Origin: Mytilus edulis
Lineage: Eukaryota > Mollusca > Bivalvia > Mytilida > Mytilidae
Reading direction: 5' to 3'
Length of the DNA stretch: 64,000 nt
Assembly (NCBI RefSeq): GCF_963676685.1
Contig: NC_092354.1
Span: forward strand, 24,894,193-24,958,192
A program made the translations under genes and the position numbers. Below are positions 1-11,955 of the stretch, one piece after another (position 1 is the first letter of the stretch; every line of letters starts with the position of its first letter). The notes beneath the pieces were generated by a model that saw only the letters and a program-made list of their open reading frames with translations, did no database searches and had not been told where the DNA came from.

Positions 1-1082
1 CAGAGACAACAAAGATTTATGGTGTTTTACTCTGTTTTTGTTGCATAGATAGAGAGAAGATCATGATGTTGATTAATTAGATAATCATATGTTCATTGAA
101 TACTTATTTAATAATATGAAAAGATAATTTGCGAGTGTCATACTATGAAATAAGCGGGAGCTTAAAAGTAAATTAAACAAAGTAACTTCACATTATATAC
201 AGTTATGGCCCTGAATGTGTTGGACATATATCATCTTACCAGGAGTTTGACTTAAAGCCCGACAGGGTGTATAAGATATACATAAGAAATACGGAATTTA
301 AATTTAACAAAAAACAAAGGTAAACCAATGGAAGCAACTGATACTGCGGGCGGCTCAAGGTTTACAAACGTTAATGTGGTATGATTTGACTATTTTAATG
401 TTGCTATATAAACTCATCATAGATACCAGGACTTAATTTTGTATATACGCCAGACGTTTCGTCTACAAAAGACTCATCAGTGACGCTAGAATCCAAAAAA
501 GTTTTAAAAAAGTACGAATTTGAAGAGCAATGAGGATCAAAATTCCTAATTTATTAAAATGAAACATTATATTTCTTTCTGAAAATTTAATTTATGATAT
601 CGATAGATATCTGTTTCGGAATTTTATAAAAAGAAATGCAAAGTCTAAATTAATGACCCTCAATTTTTTTTGGAAAAGAATCCCCAATGAAAATCTATTT
701 TTAAATTATTTCGAATACCACCATCATGACCACGTAATGACTTATTTTAGAAAATCCGACAAAGTGTCTATAAATATACCTGAATCCGGTCACGAGTTGC
801 ATTATTATCACGTGGTATGTAAATGGCGGTATTATGAAAGATGGTGGCCCGAAAAGAAGAGATGCAAGTTAATTAATTTTAAATAATGAAATGTGTAATA
901 GTAGTGTATGGGATACCATAGTCGAATTAAGTTAACAAATAATACATTAACTTCGAAGGGGTTGATGGACCTGTGAAATCCATTGAATTTTTGACAGCTG
1001 TTTTTCTATTTAAATTATAGTTTGTTTTCAAGCGATTTTGAATACGGTTAAATGTAACACTTAGAATATTAATATTCCTGTA
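1..1082. other. AT-rich intergenic stretch
   Basis: No coding region is convincing here. A 77-codon open frame at 653-886 has no recognisable domain. Part of a dispersed repeat is listed separately at 405-545. Confidence 0.5.
405..545 (+). repeat. Dispersed repeat fragment (R4 family)
   Basis: Contains the phrases 'gataccaggacttaatttt' and 'actcatcagtgacgct'. The same phrases recur at about 41150-41210, 58905-58960 and 59220-59270, and in reverse near 63120-63200. It is a multi-copy repeat of unknown class. Confidence 0.6.
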
Positions 1083-1935
1083 CATTTGACCAGGTGTCCA
1101 TTATGCAACGCACATCCAGCAAAGTAGCAGCTAAAATGGTCAAGCTAATTAAAACAGACATGGCACTAAAGCTGGAACTAGTAAATGAAGATAACAGGAG
1201 TCCGGGTGTCCCAGAAAATGAAATTAACATAACTGTGAATGCACGATACAACAGCAAAACAATAGTTAGTAAAAAGAAGCTTGGTCAGAATGCAACACAA
1301 GTTTTTGCACTGGAAATAGAAACAATAACAGATATAGTTTATTGTAGCTGTTGTTGTATAGAATAAGATGTGTTGGAAAGCGGCTAGGCTTAGAGGGAAA
1401 GGCTTTCCAATAGAATGTCCTGGTCATGAAGAATGTACAGCAAATGTATACAGAGCTGATGCCCTGTCAGAGTAAGAGATGGGAAACCAGACAGTACTCT
1501 AGAAATGTCTGGTACGGTATGTGACCACAGATGGAGATTGACGTTCAGCTAAAGGTATTGAAGAAGCCCTTACAGCCTCGGAACCAATGTTGAAAGTAGG
1601 AAGACTGGTAGACCGTGTACATTTGGGGCAGTCAATTCAGGGCCTCTTTGCGAGCTCAATACAACCTGGAAATGTTCCATGGGTAAACCAAAGATGAAAA
1701 TTAACAACTAAAAGACAGTGTTAAGCAAAGATCTAAAGAGCAGATGCTCCATGACATTAAAGAAACTGGGGGAGGAATATTACAAAAACATGAAATAAGC
1801 AAAGACTTGCCAAAGTGCTCGATGCTACCCTCCGCTGCTATGATGGTGATTTCACCCAGTGTCATGAATATTCCATTGTCTGTAAAGTTGATGATGCACT
1901 CAACTGGTGAAGTTGTTCACATTACTTGTCAACAT
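1083..1935 (+). pseudogene. Decayed Mutsd/Mutator-like transposase
   Basis: Conceptual translation in shifting frames gives a sequence I recognise as the Mutsd-type transposase domain common in cnidarian and mollusc genomes. It starts with a CPLC knuckle, then a segment containing INITVNARYNSK and GQNATQ. A 'KGFPIECPGHEECTAN' stretch and a VTTDGD-like catalytic segment follow, then a 'DATLRCYDGDFTQC' stretch. Several frameshifts and stops separate these blocks, so it cannot be expressed as one protein. The 90-codon open frame at 1094-1366 is its longest intact piece. Two further relics of the family lie at 4430-4850 and 52550-53620. The family call is from memory of the motifs; which element carried it is unknown. 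Confidence 0.65.
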
Positions 1936-1971
1936 ACTAGATCACTGTCCTGCAAATGGATAAAACAGATA

Positions 1972-2093
1972 AATTTGCAGTCCCTTATTTTCTTCCACTG
2001 CAAACAATAGGACACCCAACATGGGAGCAGACAATTTGCAGTCCCTTATTTTCTTCCACTGCAAACAATAGGACACCCAACATGGGAGCAGAC
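1972..2093 (+). repeat. Perfect 61-bp tandem duplication
   Basis: A 61-bp unit (1972-2032) starting 'aatttgcagtcccttatt' is repeated immediately at 2033-2093. It lies at the end of the Mutsd relic. The near-perfect match means it is recent or an assembly artefact. Confidence 0.85.
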
Positions 2094-2199
2094 GTCTCCA
2101 ATTCTAGCCATACAAGTGCAGAGTCCAGATATTACACTTCAGTCCTTGTCAGCAATTACCGATGGCATCAACGAGCTGTCATTCATTCTCTGTGAATGT

Positions 2200-2764
2200 T
2201 TCACTTTAGTTAAAAACACACTTCTGTAATTGATTATCAAGTGTCCCAAGTCTTGTACAAATCCGCTTATAAAATAGTTATAAGCTAGAAAGGATTTGTA
2301 GGACTAGTTATTGTAGTGTATAGGAACTTTGACTGTAGACTAGGTAGTTCACAATGCCTGGGTAGCATACCTCCGGCCATTTTTCGATGTCTACTTTAGC
2401 CCATTTACGTTTCTCAATTTGATACGAATCGGGTTTTTTGCATAATCTCTTTCATGTGTATATTCATTTTATATTTTTCTTTTATTGTTATGTTGAGTTT
2501 CCTTCTATTTGTCCTTTATAGTTAACGACTTCGATATTTTTTAATTGTATGCTCGTTTCCCTCACTGGAACTGGCATATGGGCCTTCTCGCCCCACATTT
2601 TCACAGTAAATGTTGGCCCTTCTTTTTCTGGCGATTTTAATTGTAATACTCTTCTCCTGCTTTATCCTGTTGTATATATGTCTGAACAATGTTAAAAAAA
2701 TAAAGTTTGATAATATTTGATTAAAGAAAACTTGTTCTTGTATGCAGTCTTGAAGACTACGTCT
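2200..2764. other. Intergenic, nothing identified
   Basis: AT-rich sequence with no open frame, repeat or RNA structure that I can support. Confidence 0.5.
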
Positions 2765-2895
2765 CTAAAAATGGGAAAGCAAACAATTTTCAGATCTAAC
2801 AATGTTAGGTTGATTTTAAGACGTATTAAATATATAAAATAATTGTTTACCTGTGTATTGCCATCACTGCTGATGATCCGATGGATACAAGCTGT
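2765..2895 (+). repeat. Degraded body of the tRNA-derived SINE
   Basis: Shares 'cagatctaaca' and 'gatccgatggatac' in the same order and spacing as the body of the SINE units at 20241-21520. The tRNA-like head is not recognisable, so this is a diverged fragment. TA-rich microsatellite follows it. Confidence 0.6.
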
Positions 2896-2899
2896 CGTC

Positions 2900-4429
2900 A
2901 CTGGTTAAGACATACTCATATATATATATAGATATAGATTCACATATATAGTGGCTAAAGCCTTTACACGCTTTTCAGATGGTATTTATATATATATAAC
3001 CTGCTTGTGTTGCAGTTATTGGGACCATCAACACCTCTTCAGGGGTTAAAAAATCCACAATCGGGACACCCAGGACTAAATCATGTTCGCGGTTGGCATT
3101 CAAAATTTACCCAAGATGCCCACAGATTATTATTCAAACTTTCTCAGACATCATTGGTAATTTGCAACTAGAAAAGCTTCAAGTAACTGTGCATATTAAT
3201 AAAGAAAAAAATTCTTCTAAATTCTGATTGAGACATTATTTCTAAATCACTGGGGTAAATGTGATCTCCGTATATATCCGAAGATGGCGGTCGATGTTTT
3301 TCGTCAAATTTTCTTAATAATTATATATTATTCATCGGTATTTCGTATTAGAAACTGTAATACCAAATGTTTAATTCATATTTCAACCGCTAAATTTGTA
3401 GTCGTATCCCATTTAATTTTTAAATAGAATTTGATCAGTTATAAACTCTTTCCATAAAATATTTCTCCTTATACTCTATCTCTTTGTTGTCATGAAGTAC
3501 TTTTTTACCTGATTGTCCTCAAATATACAGTTGAAATAAATGTATATCTTACAGACATTGAAATAATGATGTGTTTCAATAAGAAGACTGGAAATTAAAG
3601 ATCATAGTCATAAAGTGGCATGTATGTTATATGAATTTGTACAGAAATTCTGAGCACTGGTTATCTATTAAGCTGGTTCAAGATACCATACTACTGTTAG
3701 ACCCCAAACCAAAGAGCTAGGAAATATCATTATTCAAAACATGACACCAAACACAGGCGTTACAGGGGCAATTTACTGCGTGATCTTCATAATTTTGATA
3801 TGTCAATATGTACGGATGATGATTTGAATGTAGGACATACTAGTTGTAGTCTCTAGTTTTGTGGAGATAACATGACAAAAATGCCAATAAAAAGATTGGA
3901 GGAACATTGTGCATATGTCATTTTTAAAGAAAAATAAAATCATCATTAGATTTACACAAAAGTAAGCAAAATTCATTTTTCAAGATAGTAAAAGTAATAC
4001 AAGAGCACAATTTAAAATATGATATAAAGGAGATAATTCACATTTATAAGGAAAATATTCTCCGAATACATTTTGGCAATGCTGTTTAGTACATCGGCGA
4101 CCTATTTTCACTTTCAGGGATACAAGAGAAAAAAGAACAAGTGCAACCTGAGTAAGAAAAAGCTGATCAAACCAATATATCCATAGTAACCAAAATGCAG
4201 TTATGTGGAATACAGCTTTCGAGAAACATGGCAGTATATCCCCAGATTTCTCCATATGGATATGAAAAAATAAAAAAAAAATAAAAGATTAGGCTGTAGA
4301 GAACAAATCAAATGTACGCATTGCACATATCATTCAAAATATTTTTCATTGAACGAAGAAATTGCAACCAACAAACCATGCAGGAGATCAGTCAAAGTTA
4401 AGGTTGGACTTGCTGTTGGACTGAGTAAA
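2900..4429. other. Intergenic, nothing identified
   Basis: AT-rich. A 91-codon minus-strand frame at 3980-4255 is hydrophobic but has no recognisable family and no supporting context. Confidence 0.4.
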
Positions 4430-4850
4430 ACACCAATGGCTGAAGCAGGTCACACCCGACTCTGCTTAAGTACAAATCTGCCACCACCATAAGCTCGAGG
4501 TATCCAGGATGCGTGTAATAAAATACTCACTAAAAAAGAAATGAATAAGAATGATATGAAAATGAGGCGTGAAAGAATTAAACAACAGAATGGATGTCAA
4601 ATCCAAACGTCATAAATGCGCAATCCGATGAGATGTACAACAACCATTTGTATTCCAGTGTGGGAAAAACACCTTTTCAATCTGCAACTCAAGTTATAAA
4701 TAGCTTGGCAGAACATGTCACTCAGCAGCATGACATTATTGGATTAGTTGTGCACAATAAACTTTGCTCAAAAGGTAAACATCTCAAACCATCAGTCGAG
4801 CGACAATGTTTGGGAAATGACTGTTCTGCCACGAATTTGTGCTAATGCTC
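4430..4850 (+). pseudogene. Mutsd/Mutator-like transposase relic
   Basis: A 'LPPP...ARGIQDACNK' block is followed, after a frame change, by an 83-codon open frame. That frame contains 'SDEMYNNHLYSSVGKTPFQS', then ATQ, and a later NKLCSKGKHL block. These are signatures of the Mutsd-type transposase domain. N- and C-terminal parts are missing and frames change inside, so it is a fragment. The longer relic at 52550-53620 carries the same CYNNPLYSGIGKTPFQSATQ-like block, so at least two copies of this family once sat in the window. Confidence 0.65.
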
Positions 4851-5326
4851 TTCAATCATGGAATGCATAACATTTTTGGTCCTGACTTCTTCTCCTGACA
4901 TAATTCTTTAATACGTTGCTTGGTTGTTGTTGTTTTTTGTGTTCTTTGATAAGACGAATCTTGTTTACTGTTTCCATGTGGTCCCACCTGTATATCTCTT
5001 TCTTCTCCATCAAAATAATACAGAACCAAAATCTGGTCTAGCATAATTCCAGTCTTTAAGTTCTCTACAGTTATCATGACTCTATGTAATGAATTAGAGA
5101 AGAAATTTTGATATTTCCTTCGTACCACAAAAAAGTCACAGTAGGTGTATTTTTTGTCAATTATAATATTTCCTTCTTCTTCCACTTTAAAAAAAAATGT
5201 TTATCTGTGCCCTTCTGGTTCCATCGTCCCAAATTGTCACAAAGAGCGTTTTTCAGATAAAATTACAAAAAAACTGTACTGACAATAAATCATGACCGTT
5301 TAAAGTTATGTAAAGACAGAGAAGTA

Positions 5327-5628
5327 CCACCCTGGTTAAAACAGTGCCAGCACAAATTACAGTACGGTGAAGATGCGACTAAGGCGACTAACCCAGACTT
5401 GTACTATTTGTGCAGAAAACCAGATGATGGACTGTTTATGATACAGTCAGTGTGCTTTTTGTCATGAGTGGTACCATGGAGCAACCAGATGATGGACTGT
5501 TTATGATACAGTCAGTGTGCTTTTTGTCATGAGTGGTACCATGGAGCATGTGTTGATTTGACACCAGAGCTGGCGGACACTATGGTAAAGTTTAGATGTC
5601 CACGGTGTCAGAACTCTGGCACCGCAAG
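5327..5628 (+). pseudogene. PHD-finger exon with internal duplication
   Basis: The translation shows a C4HC3-like pattern: 'YYLCRKPDDGLFMIQ', then in another frame 'CHEWYHGACVDL' and 'KFRCPRC'. This is a PHD finger, a family that usually reads histone H3 tails. The exon ends at a plausible splice donor (gcaag|gtaact). A 65-bp tandem duplication (5418-5547) repeats the middle of the finger and shifts the frame, so the exon as read cannot encode an intact domain. Whether it belonged to a host gene or to a transposon with a captured PHD finger is unclear. Confidence 0.6.
5418..5547 (+). repeat. 65-bp tandem duplication inside PHD exon
   Basis: Unit 5418-5482 is copied at 5483-5547 without visible differences. 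Its length is not a multiple of three. The PHD reading frame is therefore lost across it. Confidence 0.85.
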
Positions 5629-5714
5629 GTAACTTTACATATTAAGGCAATATACCAGTAGTATGATGTATATATTTAGCTTATTTTATAGTTAGTTTTT
5701 ATTGTGTTTTTCAG

Positions 5715-6230
5715 ATTGTGTATTTTGGATTAATCATGAGTAAAAGGCTAAGTAAGGGTGATGAAAGCAGTTGGCCTACACCTTCAGAGGCATATGAAGG
5801 TACACCATTGCCTTTCCCCCGAGAGAACAGCGGGGAGGAGATGAACGTGAAAGTCATGAACACGAGGTAAAGAAAGAACATACAGAAGGTCAAGATGATG
5901 TTTTGGATTTACATGACATCAATTATAAAGATTGGACTGACATTCAAGTTCCACGTACTCAGGAGCCTACTGACAAAGAAGAATAATCATTCACCTATGG
6001 TTCAAGTGGAGGTGGAATGGGATTTGCCTACGGTCAGAGTGGTGGAAAAACATGATTCGTCACATGTGATCATAACCAAAGAAAAAACAGATCTGGTTAT
6101 CTGCACTGAAGAGTCAGGCAATAGATCAATTAAGGTGCCAGCAGATGAGGGGACTCCGGTCCCAGAGGTTAACACTCCAATGCAGGACGTTCAGCAGCTA
6201 GAGGTTAATCAGTCAGAGGTGAAACCCTAA
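5715..6230 (+). other. Unidentified exon-like region
   Basis: A splice-acceptor-like tract (gtgtttttcag) precedes stretches of open frame in two phases. One frame reads 'MSKRLSKGDESSWPTPSEAY'. A later frame encodes an acidic, Val/Glu/Pro-rich tail ending at 6230. It lies just after the PHD exon and may be the next exon of the same gene, broken by frameshifts. I do not recognise a family. Confidence 0.3.
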
Positions 6231-6329
6231 ATTTAAGAAAAAAGAATCTGCTTGTTATATATATATCTTACCTATGATGCCCCATTACATATAATGCTAT
6301 CTATGGTAAGGTTTCACCCCTCAGAGATG

Positions 6330-6758
6330 AATGGGGAATAGAAATATGGTAATTTGGTCTTCTCCCGACCGGCAGTAAAACGCTTGCCGAAGTGGGGCGT
6401 CCGTTTAGCTGTGTGGGATGTATTAAGTTCGCAATAACGTCCGGTCAGAATGGGGACGTTAAATCCGATGTCTCGTGAAAAGAGAGTGGCACACTCTTTA
6501 CACGTTAAGAACCCTTGCAACAACTTTTTGAGGGCCCGTAGGTGGCCTGTTGCAAGGCAAAATTTCCCCGACCATCATCTTCACATCCTTTGTAAGACAA
6601 CCACACCGTTAAGGCATGTAGAACAAAACCCACCACCATACGTCCTTTTGACCTTTAATTTGACAAGACTTACATATTCTATTTATTGTGAACTTGTTCT
6701 CGTCCTGAATATGCATGAAATATTTGCCACTGGACGTTTAATACCAACAATCAATCAA
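6330..6758 (+). mobile_element. CAAT-tailed retroposon, copy 1
   Basis: About 430 bp, ending in a (CAAT)n microsatellite at its 3' side. It is flanked by a 16-bp direct duplication with one mismatch (6314-6329 and 6759-6774, 'tcacccctcaRagatg'). A target duplication of that length plus a simple tail suggests target-primed reverse transcription, so I treat it as SINE-like. Open frames inside are shared by all copies and have no known domain. Confidence 0.7.
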
Positions 6759-6837
6759 TCACCCCTCAAAGATGGCGGGTTCGGTAACTAACCGGTAGTG
6801 CCTTCAAGACGAAATTAAGTATTGAGGACTGTTCGAT

Positions 6838-7266
6838 TGATTGATTGATTGATGGTTGCTTAACGTCCAGTGGCAAATATTTCATGCATATTCAGGACGA
6901 GAACAAGTTCACAATAAATGCAATAGGTAGGTTGATACAATAGAGGCCACCTGGGATGATGGTCGGAGAAATTTGAACTGCCACCGGAAAAAGAGGGTAT
7001 ATTAGATAGGGACAGAAATTTTGCTTTGCAACAGGCCACCTACGGACCCCTCAGAGAGTTGTTGCAAGGGTTCTTAACGTGCAAAGAGCGTGTCACTCTC
7101 TTTACACGAGGCATCGGATTTAACGTCCCCCTTCTGATCGGACGTGACTGCTAACTTGATACATTCCGCACAGACAAACGGATGCCCCACTTCGGCAAGC
7201 GTTTTACCGCCGGTCGGGAGAAGACAAAGTGGCCATATTTCTATACCCCAGTCACCCTTGGGATCA
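6838..7266 (-). mobile_element. CAAT-tailed retroposon, copy 2
   Basis: Same element as copy 1 in opposite orientation, 80 bp away, so the two form a large inverted pair with tails facing each other. It is flanked by 'gaggRctgttcgat' (6824-6837 and 7267-7280, 13 of 14 bases matching). Confidence 0.7.
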
Positions 7267-7280
7267 GAGGGCTGTTCGAT

Positions 7281-9470
7281 AAACGTTCATGGGTCTCTGA
7301 CAGGGGAAGGTAAATTATGAAAAAGTTCATGCTATTAATTGGATCTTGGTCAATGGATCTTTTGACATTTTGTGTACTTTATTAGACATTGCTTGTCTTT
7401 CGGTAAATTGAAAACATGGTAAATGTATAGAAACGATTTAAAAAAAAACATTGATATATTCAAGATCACAGTTGTAAAGTCACTGAAAAGATTTTGTCGT
7501 TATATGTATATAACCTATCTTATAACCTTGAAGGAACTGTATTTTCCTACACAATTCAAATTCCTTTTAGTTACAGCTTAGTTCACGATATTTCAGTAAA
7601 GTGTTAGGTTTTCCCTACCAAGCATTTAACGATATTGAAATAACAGAATCGTTCAAATTTAATGTCTTCTATTCGCATTCAGTCACATATATCTTCCTAT
7701 AGGTTACAATACACCATTAAATTTTATGGGCGCAGCCAAACATGGTATTCAGAATTAAGAGTATGGCTAATCCTGATTGGTCGATATGTGCGCCCGTAAT
7801 TTTTTATTTTTAGAGACTTCGCGCACTCTGCTTTATACAAAAGGCAAAATAAAAATTATTCCGTAGCCCTAAAGGCACTGAGATGACTTTTCAACGCCAG
7901 GACAAGACACGTATTTTTAAGAGCAAAATTGATAGGCATGGGCGATAAGTAAAAAATACGCTAAGAAAAGCAACGCGAACCTATATTTTTGGGACCAAAA
8001 AATACTGTCCTAATAACTTTTCTTTGATTCTAGCAAGGTTTCGTTAAAAAAATCAACTTTCTAAAGTCTGTATCTCGAAAAAGGCTACCATTGTCGCCTA
8101 TGGGGAAATTAATTGTTTATTTCAATCTATATCTACATACCATCTAACGTTAATACGCAGAGTGACGAAATTATTTTTATTTACCTGAAATACAATACGT
8201 TCACGGTTGCATGAAAATGGAGAATATGTATAAACATTAAATTTTTCATATGTTTTGATAGAGATTGTTGCTGCCGATGATCTTTTTAATTATCTTTCAA
8301 AATTGTTAAATAAATGAAGTGAAGAAAGTGCACAAAATTACAATTCAACCTCAATTATGTTTAAATAGATTTAGTACCGCATAGTTACAACGACAAAAAT
8401 ATTTTCAAGATACCTGTGTGACAAATTAAGTACTGTTCCACCTAAAAATCAGGCAAGACCCAATACATGACCATCTTTGATTTTCTTTATAATTACAAGT
8501 ATCTAGTGGATATAACTAAAATAGTTTAAAATGCATTCAAATGTGTGGTCATACTTCTGGTTGCTATGGAAACCGAGGTGGTTAAAATCAGCACTGTAAT
8601 CATCAAATCTAATGTAAAAAAAAACATTTTTTGGCTGAAAGTAGACAAAATATAGAATGTGTGATAGAACATTTAATGGTGATTTCTTATTAAGGTACAA
8701 TTGAAATATAAATTACATATTTCAATTCAATTTAAAAAATATATTAACAAACAAAAAATGACATTTTTGTGACATAGCTCTTCGATTTATAAAAAAACGA
8801 CAAATTCAAGGCATTTTTGAGTTCTGACAATTAACAAGACCAGACAGATCCAGTCAAAACTGCATTTAAATCATAAAACATGAATGTTGTATTACCTTTT
8901 TTTCTATAATGACCCCATATAATCATTAAACAATTGTTTAAGGAAATAGGGAATTTTAAGAATGATAATAGACTTGACTGTACTTCCTGCTTACTTTAAA
9001 TTTAGTAATAAACTTATTAGTCAATCTCTGAAACACTTATTAAAGTAAATGATTTGTATGCAAAATATGTGTCACTGAAGGGCAGTATGACCTTGACCTT
9101 GCCCTCTAAATTGATATATCGTTACATTATAAGCCTATTGCTGAAAGTAAAAGCTGTACGACTCTTAATGTATATTCTATATTGCTTATGAAACAATACA
9201 CAATGCTTTCTATTCATTTAAAAAATCGTTCCAACATATTTGAACTTTCTATTGCCATATCAGTCATGTCAGCTGTTATGAAAGAAACATTCAGCACATT
9301 AAAAAAACACCATGAACGTGTGATACCGTCACTTTTAATGAATAAAGTTCTATAACTCCTCCTACAATGTAATTTATTTTAATAGATATAAACCAGTTAC
9401 TAATGTATCATAAAAACTACTCAAACATTTGTGATTTTTGTCAGAAATCAAGAAAATCACCCCTTTTTAT
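7281..9470. other. Intergenic, AT-rich
   Basis: No supported gene. All open frames are short. The stretch near 7720-7840 (gcgcagccaa...gcgcccgtaa) looks repeat-like, but I cannot place a family. Confidence 0.4.
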
Positions 9471-10156
9471 ACGCCCGTCAAAACTTTGACGGGACGTATT
9501 ATGGTATACACATGTCCGGTGTCCGTTCGTCTGTCTGTCCGGCGTAAACATGTCGCACCGTAACTTGAGAACGACTTATCCAAATTTCATGAAACTTAAT
9601 ATAGTTGTTTCTTATGATGGTCAAATGATCTGTATACTTTTTGGTGAAAATTAGATTTAAACTTTTCGATTTACGGCACTTTGTAACTAAAACAGGTGTG
9701 TGTTTTTTTTCACATGTCGCACTGTATCTCAAAAACGATTCTTGATTATGGCTTAAAACTTTAAACACTTCTTAGTTATATGAATCTTAATATCTGTATA
9801 CTTTTTGGTGATGATTCAAAATTTCATTTTCGAGTTATTGAGTATTTTGTAAAAAAGGGGAGTTTTTTTTTACATGTTGCACCATATCTCAAACTCGATT
9901 TATGATTATTGCTACAAACTTTACACATGTCTTTGTTATATTAATCTTAAGATCTGTATACTTTTTGATTATGATTCAATTTCATTTTTGAGTATTTTGT
10001 AAATAAGGGGGAGGTTTTTTTTACATGTTGTGCCGTATCTCTATAACAATTTATGATTATTGCTTAAAACTTTACACACTTCTTTGTTTTATTAATCTAA
10101 AGATCTGTATACTTTTTGGTTTTGATTCAAAATTTTATTTTAGTGATATTTAGTTT

Positions 10157-10193
<37 letters not shown>

Positions 10194-10320
10194 AGGGTCA
10201 GGGGGTTTCCCGCCGTATCTCGAAAACTATATATGGACATTGCTTAAAACTTTCTCAGAAACTATTTATGATTGTTGCATTTTTTTTTATACCCTTAACA
10301 TTAATGTTTAAGGTGACTTA
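9471..10320 (+). repeat. 'tatacgcccgtc' repeat with tandem units
   Basis: Starts with 'tttttatacgcccgtcaaaa' and a small palindrome (ccgtc...gacgg), followed by a 'gtctgtctgtccgg' segment. Then come about four imperfect units of 150-165 bp, each containing 'ctgtatactttttg' (near 9630, 9794, 9954 and 10105). A 30-base poly-A run lies at 10162-10191. A related end ('cggacagacagagg...gggggtataaa') lies in reverse near 63540-63600. It is a dispersed, probably non-autonomous element. Confidence 0.6.
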
Positions 10321-11134
10321 CTGACTCAAAGTTTCCTGTGTTCTAATTACTATTTATATTTCACTGTAATATGTAATATATATTGCAAAAAACACGTCAC
10401 TATTAACCCCTTCCCATTCAAACCGGTACAGCTTACCGGTGAAGCCAATTTCAATATTTTTTTGGGGCATTTAGACTTGTTCCATAGCCATTTGCTGCCG
10501 TACAGATGTGGTTGAGGGCTCAAATTAATCCTCAGATAAATAGCAATGCGATTTAATGTGCAGCAAACCTCTATCATTATTAGTTAACACATAAGTCGCC
10601 TCTTACTGATGTGTGATTCTTCTGTAAAAACCATTTATTTTGGTTAACTAATCCTGGCCCCCACCCCAGAATATTAAATGGTCGTCCTCTTAATAGTTTT
10701 TAATATTTTATAAACCAAATGTGTACATAAAAAATGTAAAATGGTGGAAATAAAATTACAACATATGTAAATTATTCATCTCATATTTATTTTGTAATAC
10801 AAAGTAAAATTATTCTGTATCAAACTAACATGTTTTAAATGTACTGTATATTGAAAAGTATGACTACACAGGAAAATATTGTGTTTTATAGAAGGAAATA
10901 AACTTCTTGTGTTATAAAGTCATAGATATCTGTTTATCTCATTTTATATTGAATTCTAACTAAGGTAATGGTCATTCTTTTGATAATCTATTTTAAATGG
11001 TTTAACTTAGATTCCTGAGTGCAGTATTTTTGGGATTTTTACTTTTTACAAAGTTTTTTAAAATATTACAATATTACATAAATATAACTCGATCAAATTT
11101 ATAGATATAAGAGTTTGACCAGTAGTATGATCGC
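10321..11134. other. Intergenic, nothing identified
   Basis: AT-rich. No supported gene or repeat. Confidence 0.45.
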
Positions 11135-11523
11135 TTGATTTTTGGTCGCTTAACGTCCAGTGGCAAGTATGTCATGCATATTCAGGACGAGAACAAGTTC
11201 ACAATAAATACAATAGGTAGGTTGATACAATAGAGGTCTTCTGGGATGATGGTCGGAGAAATTTGGACTGCCACCGAAAAAGGAGGGTATATTAGATAGG
11301 GACAGAAATTTTGCCTTGCAACAGGCCACCTACGGACCCCTCAAAGAGTTGTTGCAAGGGTTCTTAACGTGCAAAGAGCATGGCACTCTCTTTACACGAG
11401 GCATCGGATTTAACGTCCCCCTTCTGACCGGACGTGACTGCGAACTTGATACATTCCGCACAGACAAACGGATGCCCCACTTCGGCAGGCGTTTTACTGC
11501 CGGTGGGGAGAAGACCAAGTCAC
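11135..11523 (-). mobile_element. CAAT-tailed retroposon, copy 3, cut short
   Basis: Matches the other copies up to 'gggagaagaccaagt' and then stops. The usual last ~35 bp of the 5' end are missing and the sequence switches to the left end of the Polinton. I see no flanking target duplication. Either the copy was 5'-truncated at insertion or the Polinton (or a deletion) interrupted it. Confidence 0.65.
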
Positions 11524-11693
11524 CACTACTATAGGGGGTTCTATGCCCCCCATGATAAATAATTATAACCCTCACTATATACATTCTTATCGCAACAACA
11601 TCTATCATTACATAACGGCATAATGGTCATATAGATATATAGCACCCATATTTGAAGTATATCTGTTATTTTTAACAACCCTATTGCATAAGA

Positions 11694-11857
11694 TATTTCA
11701 TAAAATTTTACCCTCTATTTTATCACATACTTTCAACCCCTAGATATTATAACCCCCAACATTTACATAAGATATTGAAATGTACTTTTTATAAAATTGT
11801 AACCCCTATTTTATGACATACTTTTAATTCCTAGGTATTATAACCCCCAACATTTTA
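11694..11857 (+). repeat. Two ~75-bp direct repeats near left end
   Basis: Imperfect units with period 91 bp (about 11694-11766 and 11785-11857). They share 'ataaaatt', 'acatacttt' and 'tattataacccccaacatt'. They lie between the left edge and the first promoter and may be subterminal repeats of the Polinton. Confidence 0.7.
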
Positions 11858-11902
11858 TTGATCAGTAGAGTTTTCATTAATCATACACCATAACATGCTT
11901 AC

Positions 11903-11909
11903 TATATAA
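11903..11909 (+). promoter_or_regulatory. TATA box for the first Polinton gene
   Basis: TATATAA lies 46 bp before the ATG at 11956. At usual spacing transcription would start near 11935 and give a very short leader. Inferred from sequence only. Confidence 0.5.
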
Positions 11910-11955
11910 ACCTTCAGAATAAACTACTTAAATCATTCTTCCTCTTGTTAACGAA

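Noticed and set aside
653-886. 77-codon frame MTLNFFWKRIPNENLF...
   Set aside because: No family, no splice or promoter context; length is expected by chance in AT-rich sequence of this size.
11316-11608. Open frames of 60-110 codons with HFG.RFTAG.EKTK in many places
   Set aside because: They recur in every CAAT-tailed retroposon copy on fixed strands, are often truncated, and have no recognised domain. Treated as repeat sequence, not genes.
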